A stretch of DNA of 64,000 nt from positions 5,146,001-5,210,000 of the forward strand of contig NZ_CP109479.1 in NCBI RefSeq assembly GCF_036227485.1, read 5' to 3'. Below are positions 8,318 through 17,615 of this stretch, one piece after another (the first letter of the stretch is position 1; each line of letters begins with the position of its first letter). The position numbers were made by a program, and so were the translations under genes. The notes under the pieces were generated by a model. The model made no database searches. It saw only the letters and a program-made list of their open reading frames with translations, and had not been told where the DNA came from. Origin of the DNA: Streptomyces sp. NBC_01451 (GTDB taxonomy: Bacteria > Actinomycetota > Actinomycetes > Streptomycetales > Streptomycetaceae).

Positions 8318-11300
8318 GTGAGAAGCACGACTCCGCGCACGGTGCCGAGAAGAAGACGGTCGAGGGCCGGGGTCGTCCCGGTCGCGGCGGCCCTGGCCTT
8401 GTTGGCCGGGCTGTTGCAGCTCGCGTCCGGGCCCGCTGTGGCCGCCGACAGCGCCGACAGCGGGGAGATGCCGTCCGTCACGCTGACCGGCCCGCACCGG
8501 GAGTGGCCCCGGGCCGTGGCCCTGGCCGCCGCGGACGGCACGGGGTACCTGTCCGCAGGAAGGGACGTGGGGCCCGGCAGCCTGGCGACATGGGTCGGCT
8601 ATGACGGCTCGACCCGGTCGACGCCCGCCGTGCATGTGTACGCGTACAACGGCGGCTTCGGGCTGGAAGGGGTCCCGGGGACATCGAACGTGTACCAGAT
8701 CCGGCGCTATTCCACCGGGGCGGTGACGCGGTTCTCCCTGTCGCCCGATGACCGGGTCAGCTATGTCTTCGCCGAGAACCGCCTGTTGGTCTCCCGTAGG
8801 AGCGGGGGGAAGTGGACGCTCCACCTGCTGGAGGTGCCGAAGGGAGGCGGGCAGCCGGTCGACCGGCTCGTGACCGGTGTCGCGGACGACTTCGCCGGGA
8901 ACGTCTACGAGGGGGCGTCGGACACGCGGGGGGCCGCGTTCTGGTACAAACCGGCCGACGACTCCAGCCCCTGGCGCACCGTGCTGCTCGACTTCGACAC
9001 CGCGTCGGTGAAATACGTTCCGAGCGACGGATTCGGTGTCGTGGAAAGCCCCCGCCTGGCCGGCGACACGGTGTACTTCCTGGCTGTGGACAAGGCCTTC
9101 AGTTCCATACGCGGGTACGTCGTCGACCGCGAGCACCCGGAGGCGCCCGGTCAGCTGGTGGATCTTCCGGATCCTGTCCTCCGCCAGGCCCGTGCGATCG
9201 GCGACTGGGTGGTGTACCCGGCGAACCCGGACACCACCCCCAGCGCGATCGTTGCGGTGCCGGTGACCGGCGGCCCGGCCCGGACGGTGCTGCCCGCCGC
9301 GAACGGCGGTTTCGTCGACGGCGACGACGGCGGTTTCTACATCCAGGGCGGTACGGACGCGGAGCACTGGGCGCTCCAGCGCATCGCCCTGGGCCCGGAC
9401 GGGACCCCGGTCGCCGAACCGGTGACGCCGCTGCCCGCCGTCTCGGTGTACGAGGTCGGCGGCGTCGCGGTCGACCAGGGGCGGGTGCTGCTCGGCACCG
9501 AGCGGTCGGACGGGTCCAGCACCGATCTCTCGGCCTCGGCGCTCTCCCTCACCGCCGACGGCACGCTGACCGCCGCACCGCCGCAGAACCTGGGCGACCT
9601 CGGATACGAGGTGGAGGACCCCTTCGGCAGCCCCGTCCACGTCACGTGCAGCGGCGAGTGCCTGCGGTTCACCGGCACGGGAGAGGGCACCGTCCGCCAC
9701 TCGGACGACGAGGTGTCGGCGGTCCTGGCGGCGTCCGGTTCGTACTCGGTGGTCCGGGCAGGGCGCAGCCAGCAGGTGCGGGACGGGAGCAAGGTGCTGG
9801 CCTCCGGTGACTGGCCGGTTGTCGCCCTGTGGGGGAACACCCTGTGGGCGGCCCGGACCGACTTGCCGGGCGCCGCCGTGTACGACAGGTTCTCGCTGCC
9901 GTCGATGCGGAAGCTGGACAGCCTGTCCCTCGGCAACTGCCTCCCGTCGGATCTGCAGGTCGTGGGCCGGTACGTCTACTGGTCCTGTGGGCCGGGAAAA
10001 CCCGCGGGCGTCTACAACCAGTCGACACACGTGGAACAGGACGTGCCGCGGGGCTACGCGCGGCTCGGCGACGGCTACCTGGTCTCCCAGGACGAAGACG
10101 CCGGCAAGCTGCTGATCACGTACCTGAAGGGCGCGGTCCCCTCCAACCAGGTCCGTACGGAGGAGCTCGGTCCGTTGCCGTCGCCGCTGAACGCTCCGGC
10201 CGACCGGCGCGGCCGGTTCTGGAACGTGGACCGGTTCGGCGGGCCGGTCGCCTACCAGACGGCGTCCGGTGACGTGACGGTGAAGTGGCCGCAGGTGACC
10301 CTCTCCCCGCTCACGGCGACCCACTCCACCGTTCCCACCTCCGTCGACGTGCGCCAGGGCGGCGTCTTCGAGGGCGTCTGGCACCTGACCCGGCCGACCG
10401 CGAGCTGGAAGCTGACCGTCACGACCTCCGCCGGCGCCGTGGTGCGGACGTTCACCGGCGGCCCGGCGAGCGGGAGGATCGCCGCGGCCTGGGACGGCCG
10501 CACCGAGAACGGGACACTGGTCCGTACCGGCACCTACCGGGTGAAGCTGACCGCCCGGGCCGCGAACGGTGCGACGACAGACACAGTGATCCATGACAAG
10601 CCGGTGTCGGTCCGGTCGCCGGAGCGTCATGACTTCGGCCGGGACGGCATCGGTGACCTGGTCACCTTCGACGGCGCGGGCCGTCTCGCGATCCAGCCCG
10701 GTACCGGGCGCGGCACCGTCGACAGCGCGCACAAGGCCCTGGCGGGTGGCTGGCCCGCCGCGTCGGTCTTCGTGCCGTTCGGCGATCTGAGCGGCGACGC
10801 GTGCAACGACCTGCTCGTCCGGGACTCCGCCGGGCGCCTGACCCGGTACGACGGAAGCTGCGGCAAGGCGTTCACGCCGAAGAGCCCGCCGCACCGGGTG
10901 ATCGGCACCGGTTTCGGCGGGTACGACGTGCTGACCTCGCCCGGTGACCTCACCGGTGACGGCCGTGCCGACCTGGTCGCCCGGGACAGGGCGGGTGTGC
11001 TGTGGCGGTACTCCGCCGACGGTGAGGGCGGTCTGGCCGGGCGGGTCCGGCTGGTCGCGGGTCAGGGTGGCTACACCCGGCTGGTCGGTGCCGGTGACCT
11101 GAACGCCGACGGGATCGGCGACATGGTCGGCCTGGACCGCGCGGGTGTGCTGTGGCGGTGGCTCGGCAACGGCAAGGGTGCCTTCGGTGCGAGGGTCCGG
11201 ATCGCGGGCGGTATCAGGGTCGACGCCCTGGCCGTGGCCGGTGATCTGAGCGGCGACGGCCGCCCCGACCTCGTCGGCCGGGACGGCGCGGGTGCCCTGT

Positions 11301-11386
11301 GGCGCTGGAACGGAACATCGGCCGGCGCCTTCGGCACGAAGGTCCGTATCGCCACCGGCTGGCAGGGCTACACCGGCCTGTACTGA
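8318..11386 (+). CDS. Secreted FG-GAP/VCBS repeat protein with FlgD-like Ig segment
   Basis: 1022 residues from a GTG at 8318 behind GGGGGGTGGGAAGC; this start gives a proper signal peptide (RRRRSRAGVVPVAAALALLAGLLQLASGPAVAA). A long beta-propeller-like region follows (to about residue 690). Next is an Ig-like segment (VRTFTGGPASGRIAAAWDGRTENGTLVRTGTYRVKL, reminiscent of FlgD-like domains), then at least four FG-GAP/VCBS repeats of the form DLTGDGRADLVARDRAGVLW. Such proteins are exported and bind calcium or cell-surface partners. No enzyme domain is visible. The gene is followed by a strong hairpin. Confidence 0.85.
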   Translation: MRSTTPRTVPRRRRSRAGVVPVAAALALLAGLLQLASGPAVAADSADSGEMPSVTLTGPHREWPRAVALAAADGTGYLSAGRDVGPGSLATWVGYDGSTRSTPAVHVYAYNGGFGLEGVPGTSNVYQIRRYSTGAVTRFSLSPDDRVSYVFAENRLLVSRRSGGKWTLHLLEVPKGGGQPVDRLVTGVADDFAGNVYEGASDTRGAAFWYKPADDSSPWRTVLLDFDTASVKYVPSDGFGVVESPRLAGDTVYFLAVDKAFSSIRGYVVDREHPEAPGQLVDLPDPVLRQARAIGDWVVYPANPDTTPSAIVAVPVTGGPARTVLPAANGGFVDGDDGGFYIQGGTDAEHWALQRIALGPDGTPVAEPVTPLPAVSVYEVGGVAVDQGRVLLGTERSDGSSTDLSASALSLTADGTLTAAPPQNLGDLGYEVEDPFGSPVHVTCSGECLRFTGTGEGTVRHSDDEVSAVLAASGSYSVVRAGRSQQVRDGSKVLASGDWPVVALWGNTLWAARTDLPGAAVYDRFSLPSMRKLDSLSLGNCLPSDLQVVGRYVYWSCGPGKPAGVYNQSTHVEQDVPRGYARLGDGYLVSQDEDAGKLLITYLKGAVPSNQVRTEELGPLPSPLNAPADRRGRFWNVDRFGGPVAYQTASGDVTVKWPQVTLSPLTATHSTVPTSVDVRQGGVFEGVWHLTRPTASWKLTVTTSAGAVVRTFTGGPASGRIAAAWDGRTENGTLVRTGTYRVKLTARAANGATTDTVIHDKPVSVRSPERHDFGRDGIGDLVTFDGAGRLAIQPGTGRGTVDSAHKALAGGWPAASVFVPFGDLSGDACNDLLVRDSAGRLTRYDGSCGKAFTPKSPPHRVIGTGFGGYDVLTSPGDLTGDGRADLVARDRAGVLWRYSADGEGGLAGRVRLVAGQGGYTRLVGAGDLNADGIGDMVGLDRAGVLWRWLGNGKGAFGARVRIAGGIRVDALAVAGDLSGDGRPDLVGRDGAGALWRWNGTSAGAFGTKVRIATGWQGYTGLY

Positions 11387-11403
11387 GCCCGCTGACCGCC
11401 CGC

Positions 11404-11450
11404 CACGACCGGGCCCGGCCGCACCACCCCCGCGGCCGGGCCCGGTCGTG
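11404..11450 (+). terminator. Strong hairpin terminator after the FG-GAP gene
   Basis: CACGACCGGGCCCGGCCGC at 11404-11422 pairs perfectly with 11432-11450 (19-bp stem, 9-nt loop). There is no T-tract, as is usual for Streptomyces hairpin terminators. Confidence 0.8.
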
Positions 11451-11619
11451 TTCTGCCAGGTCGGCCGGGTCGGGGGGGCGAGCCCGGCAGAGCCGTTCGG
11501 CCCTCACCGGGGGCGACATCCGTGTGTCGGCGGGCCCCGCCGGGCCTGATAGCGTCCCCGGCAACGGCCGTGATCTCTCCCGGTCCGCCAAATCCGTTTC
11601 GTCGCTGAGAGGTTGGAGC

Positions 11620-12492
11620 ATGCCGGACGATGCCGTGGCCGCGCGCGCGGCGGAGGAGGAGCGGTCCGCCTTCTCGCACCCGCCCGTCGAACCCGACGCC
11701 ACCGCCGCGTACGGCGACCACGCCGACCAGGTGATCGACTTCTACGCCCCGCGCGGCCCCGAGCCGCTGCCGGACGACGCGAGCGTGCCGCTGGTCGTCG
11801 TACTGCACGGGGGTGCCTGGCGGGCGCCGTACGACCGTCGGCACATCACGCCATTCGCCGCCTTCCTGGCCCGGCGCGGGTTCGCCGTGGCCAACGTGGA
11901 GTACCGGCGGGGCGGGGACGCCCCCGCTGTCGCCGGCCGCTGGCCCGACACCTTCGACGACGTCGCGGCGGCGCTGGACGCCCTGCCCGCGCTCGCGGCG
12001 GCCCACCTCCCGCAGGCCGACCCGCGCCGCACGGTCGTCACCGGGCACTCGGCGGGCGGACACCTGGCCCTGTGGGCCTCCGCCCGGCACCTCCTCCCCG
12101 CCGACGCGCCCTGGTTCCTGGCCCGTCCCGCCCCGCTGCGCGGCGTGGTCGCGCTCGCCCCGATCGCGGACTTCACCGTCGCCGAGAAGCTGGACGTCTG
12201 CTCCGCCGCAGCCCGTCAACTCCTGGGCGGAGAAGGGCACTTCGCCGAACGTCAGCCCTACGCCGACCCGGCGCTGCTGCTCCCCACCGGCATCGCGACC
12301 ACGCTCGTGCAGGGGCGCGCCGACACGGTCGTACCGGAGATCGTCGCCGAGTCGTACGCGGACGCGGCGGCGAAGGCCGGTGAGGTGGTCGGTGTGACGC
12401 TGCTGGCGGACGTCGGTCACTTCCCGCTGATCGACCCGGTGGCGGACGCGTGCGCGGTGGTCGCGGAGGAGATCGCCCAGCTCGCGTGGTGA
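11620..12492 (+). CDS. Alpha/beta hydrolase, candidate kynurenine formamidase
   Basis: 290 residues from an ATG at 11620 with GAGAGGTTGGAG upstream. It has the alpha/beta hydrolase fold with an HGGAW oxyanion-hole motif, nucleophile elbow GHSAGGH, and a late DVGHFPLIDP supplying the histidine. HGG-W plus GHSAGG is the pattern of BNA7-type arylformamidases. It lies 3.4 kb downstream of tryptophan dioxygenase and kynureninase, and the missing middle step (N-formylkynurenine to kynurenine) would be this reaction. The link is inference: the FG-GAP gene and a terminator lie between, and a generic esterase is the alternative. Confidence 0.75.
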   Translation: MPDDAVAARAAEEERSAFSHPPVEPDATAAYGDHADQVIDFYAPRGPEPLPDDASVPLVVVLHGGAWRAPYDRRHITPFAAFLARRGFAVANVEYRRGGDAPAVAGRWPDTFDDVAAALDALPALAAAHLPQADPRRTVVTGHSAGGHLALWASARHLLPADAPWFLARPAPLRGVVALAPIADFTVAEKLDVCSAAARQLLGGEGHFAERQPYADPALLLPTGIATTLVQGRADTVVPEIVAESYADAAAKAGEVVGVTLLADVGHFPLIDPVADACAVVAEEIAQLAW

Positions 12493-12619
12493 GCGCGGCA
12501 GGGGCGCACCGGAGGCGGGCACGGGCGCCGCGGCAGGCGCCGTAGTACCTGAGACGGATGCCGGAGAACCCCTCTCACTGCGGACGACCGTCGCCCGCCC
12601 GGCGCCTACCGTGCTGTAT

Positions 12620-14011
12620 GTGACTGAGACGACCCCTACGCAGACGAACCCCAGGCCGAAGACGGCGGGCGACGGTCTGTCGCGCAGCCCCGAGTTCCGC
12701 GTGGCCATGGAAGCGCTGGCGGGACTGCGCGCGGACCTGTTGGACGACCCCTTCGCCTACCGCCCGCTGCCCCCGAGGGACAAGCCCGGCCGGATCGCCC
12801 GGGTGCTGCCCCGGCGGCTGCGCCCGTACGCGGTCTGGGCGCCGCACGCCCTGGTGGGCGCGGCCGGGATGCTGGCGATGCTGGTTGCCTTCGAGGGCAG
12901 CAGGGGCGACCTGATCGAAGCGCTGGTGATAACCGTCTTCTCGCTGGGGCCGATCCTGCTGACGCTGGTCCGGCCGGTCGGGGCCTTCTGGTTCTCCCTG
13001 GGCTCGATCCCGGTCGTCGCCATCGTCGGCCAGAACTGGGACGGCGACTACGGGAGCGGCGACTACCCCTGGAAGCCCGCGAGTTTCATCGCTCACCTGG
13101 TGGTGCTGACGGTCGTCGCCGCCCGGACCCGGCCGCGTACGGCCGCCTGGATGTGGACGCTGACGGCGGCGTACGCCATGTGCGCCGAGATCCTCTTCGG
13201 GGACCGCTACTTCAGCACCAACGCCCTGCCCTTCCTCTTCCTCTCCGCGCTGTCGCTGCTCGTGGTGACCGTGCTACTGGTGCGCCGGGCCGCCGAGCAG
13301 GAGGTGACCGCCCAGCAGACGGTGACCGCGCACGAGCGTTCCAAGCGCACCCTGCTGGAGGAGCGCACGACCATCGCGCGTGAGCTGCACGACGTCGTCG
13401 CGCACCACATGTCGGTCGTCGCCATCCAGGCGGAGGCGGCCCCCTACCGGGTGGAGAACCCGCCCGAGGAGCTGACGAAGGCCTTCGCGACGATCCGCGA
13501 GAACGCGGTGGCCGCGCTCACCGAACTGCGCCGGGTCCTGGGCGTCGTACGGGCGGAGGACTACGAGGCTCCCGACGCCCCGCAGCCCACCCTGGCCGAC
13601 CTCGACGGGCTGCTCGCCAACGTGCGCGAGGCGGGCCTCGCCGTCGACAAGGTGGTGACGGGCGCGGTGCGTGAACTCCCGCAGGGCGTCGAGCTGTCGG
13701 CGTACCGGATCGTGCAGGAGGCGCTGAGCAACACGTTGCGGCACGCGCCGGGTGCGAGCGCGCGGGTCGAGATCGGTTACGTGCTGGGCGGGTTGGGTCT
13801 GCGGGTGGTCAACGGCCCCGCGGCGGAGGTGTCGTTCGTGAAGCAGACGCCGACGGAGGGCGCGGGGCACGGTCTCACGGGGATGCGTGAGCGGGTCACC
13901 ATGCTCGGCGGCGAGATGACGACGGGCCCGGCGGCCGACGGGGGTTACGAGGTCACGGTCTTCCTCCCGGTCGCGAGCGTCACGGACGAGGACGGAACGG
14001 GAGAGGCATGA
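12620..14011 (+). CDS. Sensor histidine kinase (NarL/DesK type)
   Basis: About 463 residues from a GTG at 12620 (an in-frame ATG lies at 12611). The N-terminal half has several hydrophobic membrane segments (HALVGAAGMLAMLVAF, FSLGPILLTLV, FLFLSALSLLVVTVLLV). The phosphoacceptor motif ERTTIARELHDVVAHHMSVV is HisKA_3 type, followed by a HATPase domain (EALSNTLRHAP, GHGLTGMRERVTMLGG). The response regulator gene follows with a 4-bp ATGA overlap. The signal is unknown. Confidence 0.93.
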   Translation: MTETTPTQTNPRPKTAGDGLSRSPEFRVAMEALAGLRADLLDDPFAYRPLPPRDKPGRIARVLPRRLRPYAVWAPHALVGAAGMLAMLVAFEGSRGDLIEALVITVFSLGPILLTLVRPVGAFWFSLGSIPVVAIVGQNWDGDYGSGDYPWKPASFIAHLVVLTVVAARTRPRTAAWMWTLTAAYAMCAEILFGDRYFSTNALPFLFLSALSLLVVTVLLVRRAAEQEVTAQQTVTAHERSKRTLLEERTTIARELHDVVAHHMSVVAIQAEAAPYRVENPPEELTKAFATIRENAVAALTELRRVLGVVRAEDYEAPDAPQPTLADLDGLLANVREAGLAVDKVVTGAVRELPQGVELSAYRIVQEALSNTLRHAPGASARVEIGYVLGGLGLRVVNGPAAEVSFVKQTPTEGAGHGLTGMRERVTMLGGEMTTGPAADGGYEVTVFLPVASVTDEDGTGEA

Positions 14012-14682
14012 GCGCCCCCACGATCCGTGTGCTGATCGCGGACGACCAGATGATGGTCCGCGAGGGCTTCTCGGTGCTGCTGAACGCGATGCCGGACATC
14101 GAGGTCGTCGGCGAGGCGGTGAACGGCCGCGAGGCGGTGGACCGGGTGCGTGAACTCGCCCCGGACGTCGTCCTGATGGACATCCGGATGCCCGAACTGA
14201 ACGGTATCGAGGCGACCCGGGAGATCGTCGCGGCGGACGGCACGGCGAAGGTGCTGGTGCTGACGACGTTCGACCTGGACGAGTACGTGTACCAGGCGCT
14301 GCGGGCGGGCGCGTCGGGGTTCCTGCTGAAGGACGCGTCGGCACGCCAACTGGCCGAGGGGGTCAGGGTGGTGGCGGCCGGGGAGGCGCTGCTCGCCCCC
14401 TCGGTCACCCGGCGCCTGATCACGGAGTTCTCGAAGATCTCCGAGGCGCCGCGGGTCATGGCGGGCGCGCAGTCGGCGTACGGCGAACTGACCGACCGGG
14501 AGACCGAGGTGCTGGTGCTCATCGCGCAGGGCCTGTCGAACGTGGAGATCGCGGGGCGGCTGGTGGTCGCCGAGTCGACGATCAAGACGCACGTCAGCCG
14601 CATCCTGGTGAAACTGGGCCTGCGGGACCGTACCCAGGCGGCGGTGTTCGCGTACGAGGCGCGGCTGGTGACGCCCGGGTGA
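14008..14682 (+). CDS. NarL-family response regulator
   Basis: 224 residues. The receiver domain has DD near the N-terminus (IADDQMMVREGF), the phosphorylated Asp in VVLMDIRMPELNGIEATR, and conserved Thr and Lys (LTTFD, LLKDAS). The C-terminal LuxR-type HTH is LTDRETEVLVLIAQGLSNVEIAGRLVVAESTIKTHVSRILVKLGLRDRTQ. It is coupled to the preceding kinase and should act as its cognate regulator. Confidence 0.95.
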   Translation: MSAPTIRVLIADDQMMVREGFSVLLNAMPDIEVVGEAVNGREAVDRVRELAPDVVLMDIRMPELNGIEATREIVAADGTAKVLVLTTFDLDEYVYQALRAGASGFLLKDASARQLAEGVRVVAAGEALLAPSVTRRLITEFSKISEAPRVMAGAQSAYGELTDRETEVLVLIAQGLSNVEIAGRLVVAESTIKTHVSRILVKLGLRDRTQAAVFAYEARLVTPG

Positions 14683-14742
14683 GGGGCGGCGCGGGGCGGT
14701 GAGGTGAGGGGGAGGAGCGGCGGAGGGCTCCCGGTCAGGGGG

Positions 14743-15891
14743 TCATCTGCGGCCGAGGTAGATCCGCAGTGCCCGCTGGAGCATTCTGCCCTGGCTGCCG
14801 ACCGGTAGTTCCCACTCCCCGAGGTACTCCACGGGCCGGCCGCCGGCCCCCGTCTTGAAGTGGAGGCGGCCGAGGAGGCGGTCCCCGGTGAGGGCGGGGG
14901 TGATGGAGCGCAGGTCGTACGTCTCGACGCCGGACGCCAGCGCGTCGCACAGCATGCGCCACAACAGCGCGCTGCTGGGCCGGAGTTGACGCCCCCGGCG
15001 GCCGGACGCGGGGTACGAGTGCCAGGCCCGGGAGCCGAAGTTGATCATGAGCGCCCCGGAGAGCACCTCGTCCTCGTACTCGGCGACGTAGAGGCGGAGC
15101 CGGTCGTCGTCCTCGGCGTTCAGGGCCTGCCACATGCGCCGGAAGTAGTCCAACGGGCGTGCCTTGAAGCCGTCGTGGGCGGCGGTCGCGGTGTACAGAC
15201 GGTGGAACTCTGGAAGGTCGGCGTCCGACACCCAGGAGACCCGGACGTCCGCCAGCTCGGAGGTGCGCAGGGCCTGTTCCCAGTGCGGGGCGAGGGCGGC
15301 GCGCAGGTCGTCCTCCGAGCGGCCCGCCAACGGGATGTGGCAGCCGTAGCGCGGCTGGCCGAGGCCGAAACCGCTGCCGTCGTCCTCCTCGCACGGCCGC
15401 CACCCGAGCCGCCGCAGCCGTTCCGCGGCGTCGAGCGCGTGGCCGTCGATGCCGGCGGCGGGCAGCTCGCGCAGATGCCGTACGGCGGGGTCGGCGAGGC
15501 CCGCCGTCACGGTGGCCGCGTCCCAGTGACGCACGACCAGGGGTGGCCCGATCCGTACCGAGAACGCCCCGGTCCGCTCCAGATGGGCGACGAGCGGGTC
15601 CAGCCAGCGCTCCAGGCGAGGGGTCCGCCAGTCGATCGCCGGTCCGTCGGGAAGGTACGCGAGGTAGCGCCGCGTCCCGGGCAGCGGCCGGTACAGGACG
15701 AGCGCCGCCGCGACCATCGCGTCGCCCACCCCTTGATCCGTCTCCTCGCCCTCGAACCAGCCGATGCTCTCCGGCAGCCAGTCGGGCTTCACACCGCCCC
15801 ACTCGGGGATCTGGAGATGGCTCGCGTCGGGATGCTGCCGCAGGTGGGCCAGATGCTCCTCGCGCGTGATCTCCCGCACGTACAGGCTGCT
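14743..15891 (-). CDS. FemAB-type peptidoglycan bridge aminoacyltransferase
   Basis: 382 residues starting MSSLYVREITREEHLAHLRQ at 15891. This is the family that adds the first bridge amino acid (glycine in Streptomyces) to lipid II at the cytoplasmic face of the membrane. Family features are SHLQIPEWGGVKPDW near the start, the tandem GNAT-like fold and the C-terminal LGRLHFKTGAGGRPVEYLGEWELPV. It is monocistronic, transcribed towards the response regulator. Substrate identity (glycine, alanine or other) cannot be read from sequence. Confidence 0.88.
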   Translation of the reverse strand, partial: SSLYVREITREEHLAHLRQHPDASHLQIPEWGGVKPDWLPESIGWFEGEETDQGVGDAMVAAALVLYRPLPGTRRYLAYLPDGPAIDWRTPRLERWLDPLVAHLERTGAFSVRIGPPLVVRHWDAATVTAGLADPAVRHLRELPAAGIDGHALDAAERLRRLGWRPCEEDDGSGFGLGQPRYGCHIPLAGRSEDDLRAALAPHWEQALRTSELADVRVSWVSDADLPEFHRLYTATAAHDGFKARPLDYFRRMWQALNAEDDDRLRLYVAEYEDEVLSGALMINFGSRAWHSYPASGRRGRQLRPSSALLWRMLCDALASGVETYDLRSITPALTGDRLLGRLHFKTGAGGRPVEYLGEWELPVGSQGRMLQRALRIYLGRR

Positions 15892-16060
15892 CATGGGTGG
15901 GGTACTCCTGTTCGGGGCGGCCACCGTAAGCCGGGGATCACCGGGCAGGTCAATAGTTCACGGCAGTGAACTGCGCCCACACGAACTCCGCCTGTCGGCG
16001 GCCTGCCGTGCGGTGGGACATGCCTGGTCAGATGGGGGTGGCTCGGGCTAGCGTCCGTGC

Positions 16061-17278
16061 ATGGCAGCTGCTTCCGACCTTGCTTTCGACCCCTGGGACC
16101 CGGCGTTCGTCGCGGACCCGTACCCCGCGTACGCACAACTGCGCGCCCGGGGCCGGGTCGTGTACTACGAACCCACGAACCAGTGGCTGGTCCCGCACCA
16201 CGCGGACGTCTCGGCGCTGCTGCGCGACCGCCGCCTGGGCCGGACCTACCAGCACCGTTTCACCCACGAGGACTTCGGCCGCACGGCACCCCCGCCGGAA
16301 CACGAGCCGTTCCACACCCTCAACGACCACGGCATGCTGGACCTGGAGCCGCCGGACCACACCCGTATCCGCCGGCTGGTGTCGAAGGCGTTCACACCGC
16401 GCACGGTGGAGGGCCTGAAGCCGTACGTGGAGCAGCTGGCGGGCGACCTGGTGTCGGCGCTCGTGAAGGCGGGCGGCGGCGACCTGCTGACGGACGTGGC
16501 GGAGCCGCTGCCGGTGGCGGTGATCGCGGAGATGCTGGGCATCCCGGAGTCCGACCGTGCCCCTCTCCGCCCCTGGTCGGCGGACATCTGCGGCATGTAC
16601 GAGCTCAGTCCGTCCGAGGAGACGGCGGCGAAGGCGGTACGCGCGTCGGAGGAGTTCACGGAGTACCTGCGGGAGCTGATCGCGGCCCGCCGCGAGGAGC
16701 CCGGCGACGACCTGATCTCGGGCCTGATCGCCGCGTACGACGAGGGCGACCGCCTGACGGAACAGGAAATGATCTCGACGTGCGTGCTCCTGCTCAACGC
16801 GGGCCACGAGGCGACGGTCAACGCGACGGTGAACGGCTGGTGGGCCCTGTTCCGCAACCCGGCCCAGCTGGCGGCGCTGCGCGCGGACCCCTCCCTGATC
16901 CCCTCCGCCGTGGAGGAGCTGATGCGGTACGACACCCCGCTCCAGCTCTTCGAACGCTGGGTACTGGACGACATCGAGATCGACGGGACGGTGATCCCGA
17001 GGGGGAGCGAGGTGGCGCTGCTCTTCGGCGCGGCCAACCACGACCCTGCGGTGTTCGCCGACCCCGGCACACTGGACCTGACGCGGGCGGAGAACCCGCA
17101 CATCTCGTTCAGCGCGGGGATCCACTACTGCATTGGGGCTCCGCTGGCCCGGATCGAGCTGGCCGCGTCGATGAGGGCACTGCTGGAGGGCGCGCCGAAC
17201 CTGGGACTGGCGGCGGAGCCGGTGCGCAAGCCGAACTTCGTGATCAGGGGGCTGGAGGGGCTGAGCGTCGAGATCTGA
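16061..17278 (+). CDS. Cytochrome P450
   Basis: 405 residues, class I soluble bacterial P450. Present are the I-helix oxygen-binding motif (LLNAGHEATVN), the ExxR pair in EELMRY, and the heme-thiolate loop FSAGIHYCIGAPLARIE. It resembles CYP107-like proteins. No ferredoxin or reductase gene is adjacent, so electron partners are encoded elsewhere, and the substrate is unknown. Confidence 0.95.
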   Translation: MAAASDLAFDPWDPAFVADPYPAYAQLRARGRVVYYEPTNQWLVPHHADVSALLRDRRLGRTYQHRFTHEDFGRTAPPPEHEPFHTLNDHGMLDLEPPDHTRIRRLVSKAFTPRTVEGLKPYVEQLAGDLVSALVKAGGGDLLTDVAEPLPVAVIAEMLGIPESDRAPLRPWSADICGMYELSPSEETAAKAVRASEEFTEYLRELIAARREEPGDDLISGLIAAYDEGDRLTEQEMISTCVLLLNAGHEATVNATVNGWWALFRNPAQLAALRADPSLIPSAVEELMRYDTPLQLFERWVLDDIEIDGTVIPRGSEVALLFGAANHDPAVFADPGTLDLTRAENPHISFSAGIHYCIGAPLARIELAASMRALLEGAPNLGLAAEPVRKPNFVIRGLEGLSVEI

Positions 17279-17615
17279 GCCGGGTGCCGAGGCCCCGCGG
17301 GACCGCCCGGACGACCAGGCCACCGGCGGTTCCGGCGAGGATCGGCAACGGCGGCTCGGCGCGGAGGACGCTCCAGCCGGGGCCCTGCTCGAAGCGGCGG
17401 ACCAGGCCCTGGCCCTGACAGTCCACACCGTCAGTCCGGCAGCCACTCCGAGGACGGCGGTCGGACATCCTGCGCGGCCTGTGCGCGTTGTCCATGCCCT
17501 GGGGGACGCGGTCGCACGGCCTGGGATTCCGGCCGCCGACTTCCCTGCGGGCGCTGCTTGTCGAGCGTCCTGGGGGGACACCCCAGGTGCGGCTGCGGCC
17601 GACGGTCGCCTTCCC
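17279..17615. other. Intergenic region, convergent genes
   Basis: About 340 bp between the P450 and permease stop codons. The small ORFs here have no recognisable product. I see no gene or strong hairpin. Confidence 0.5.

Noticed and set aside
6475..10894. Very long minus-strand open frames (6475-8541 and 8117-10894)
   Set aside because: They lie opposite to kynA, kynU and the FG-GAP gene, are Arg/His/Gly/Pro-rich as expected for antisense of GC-rich genes, and show no motif.
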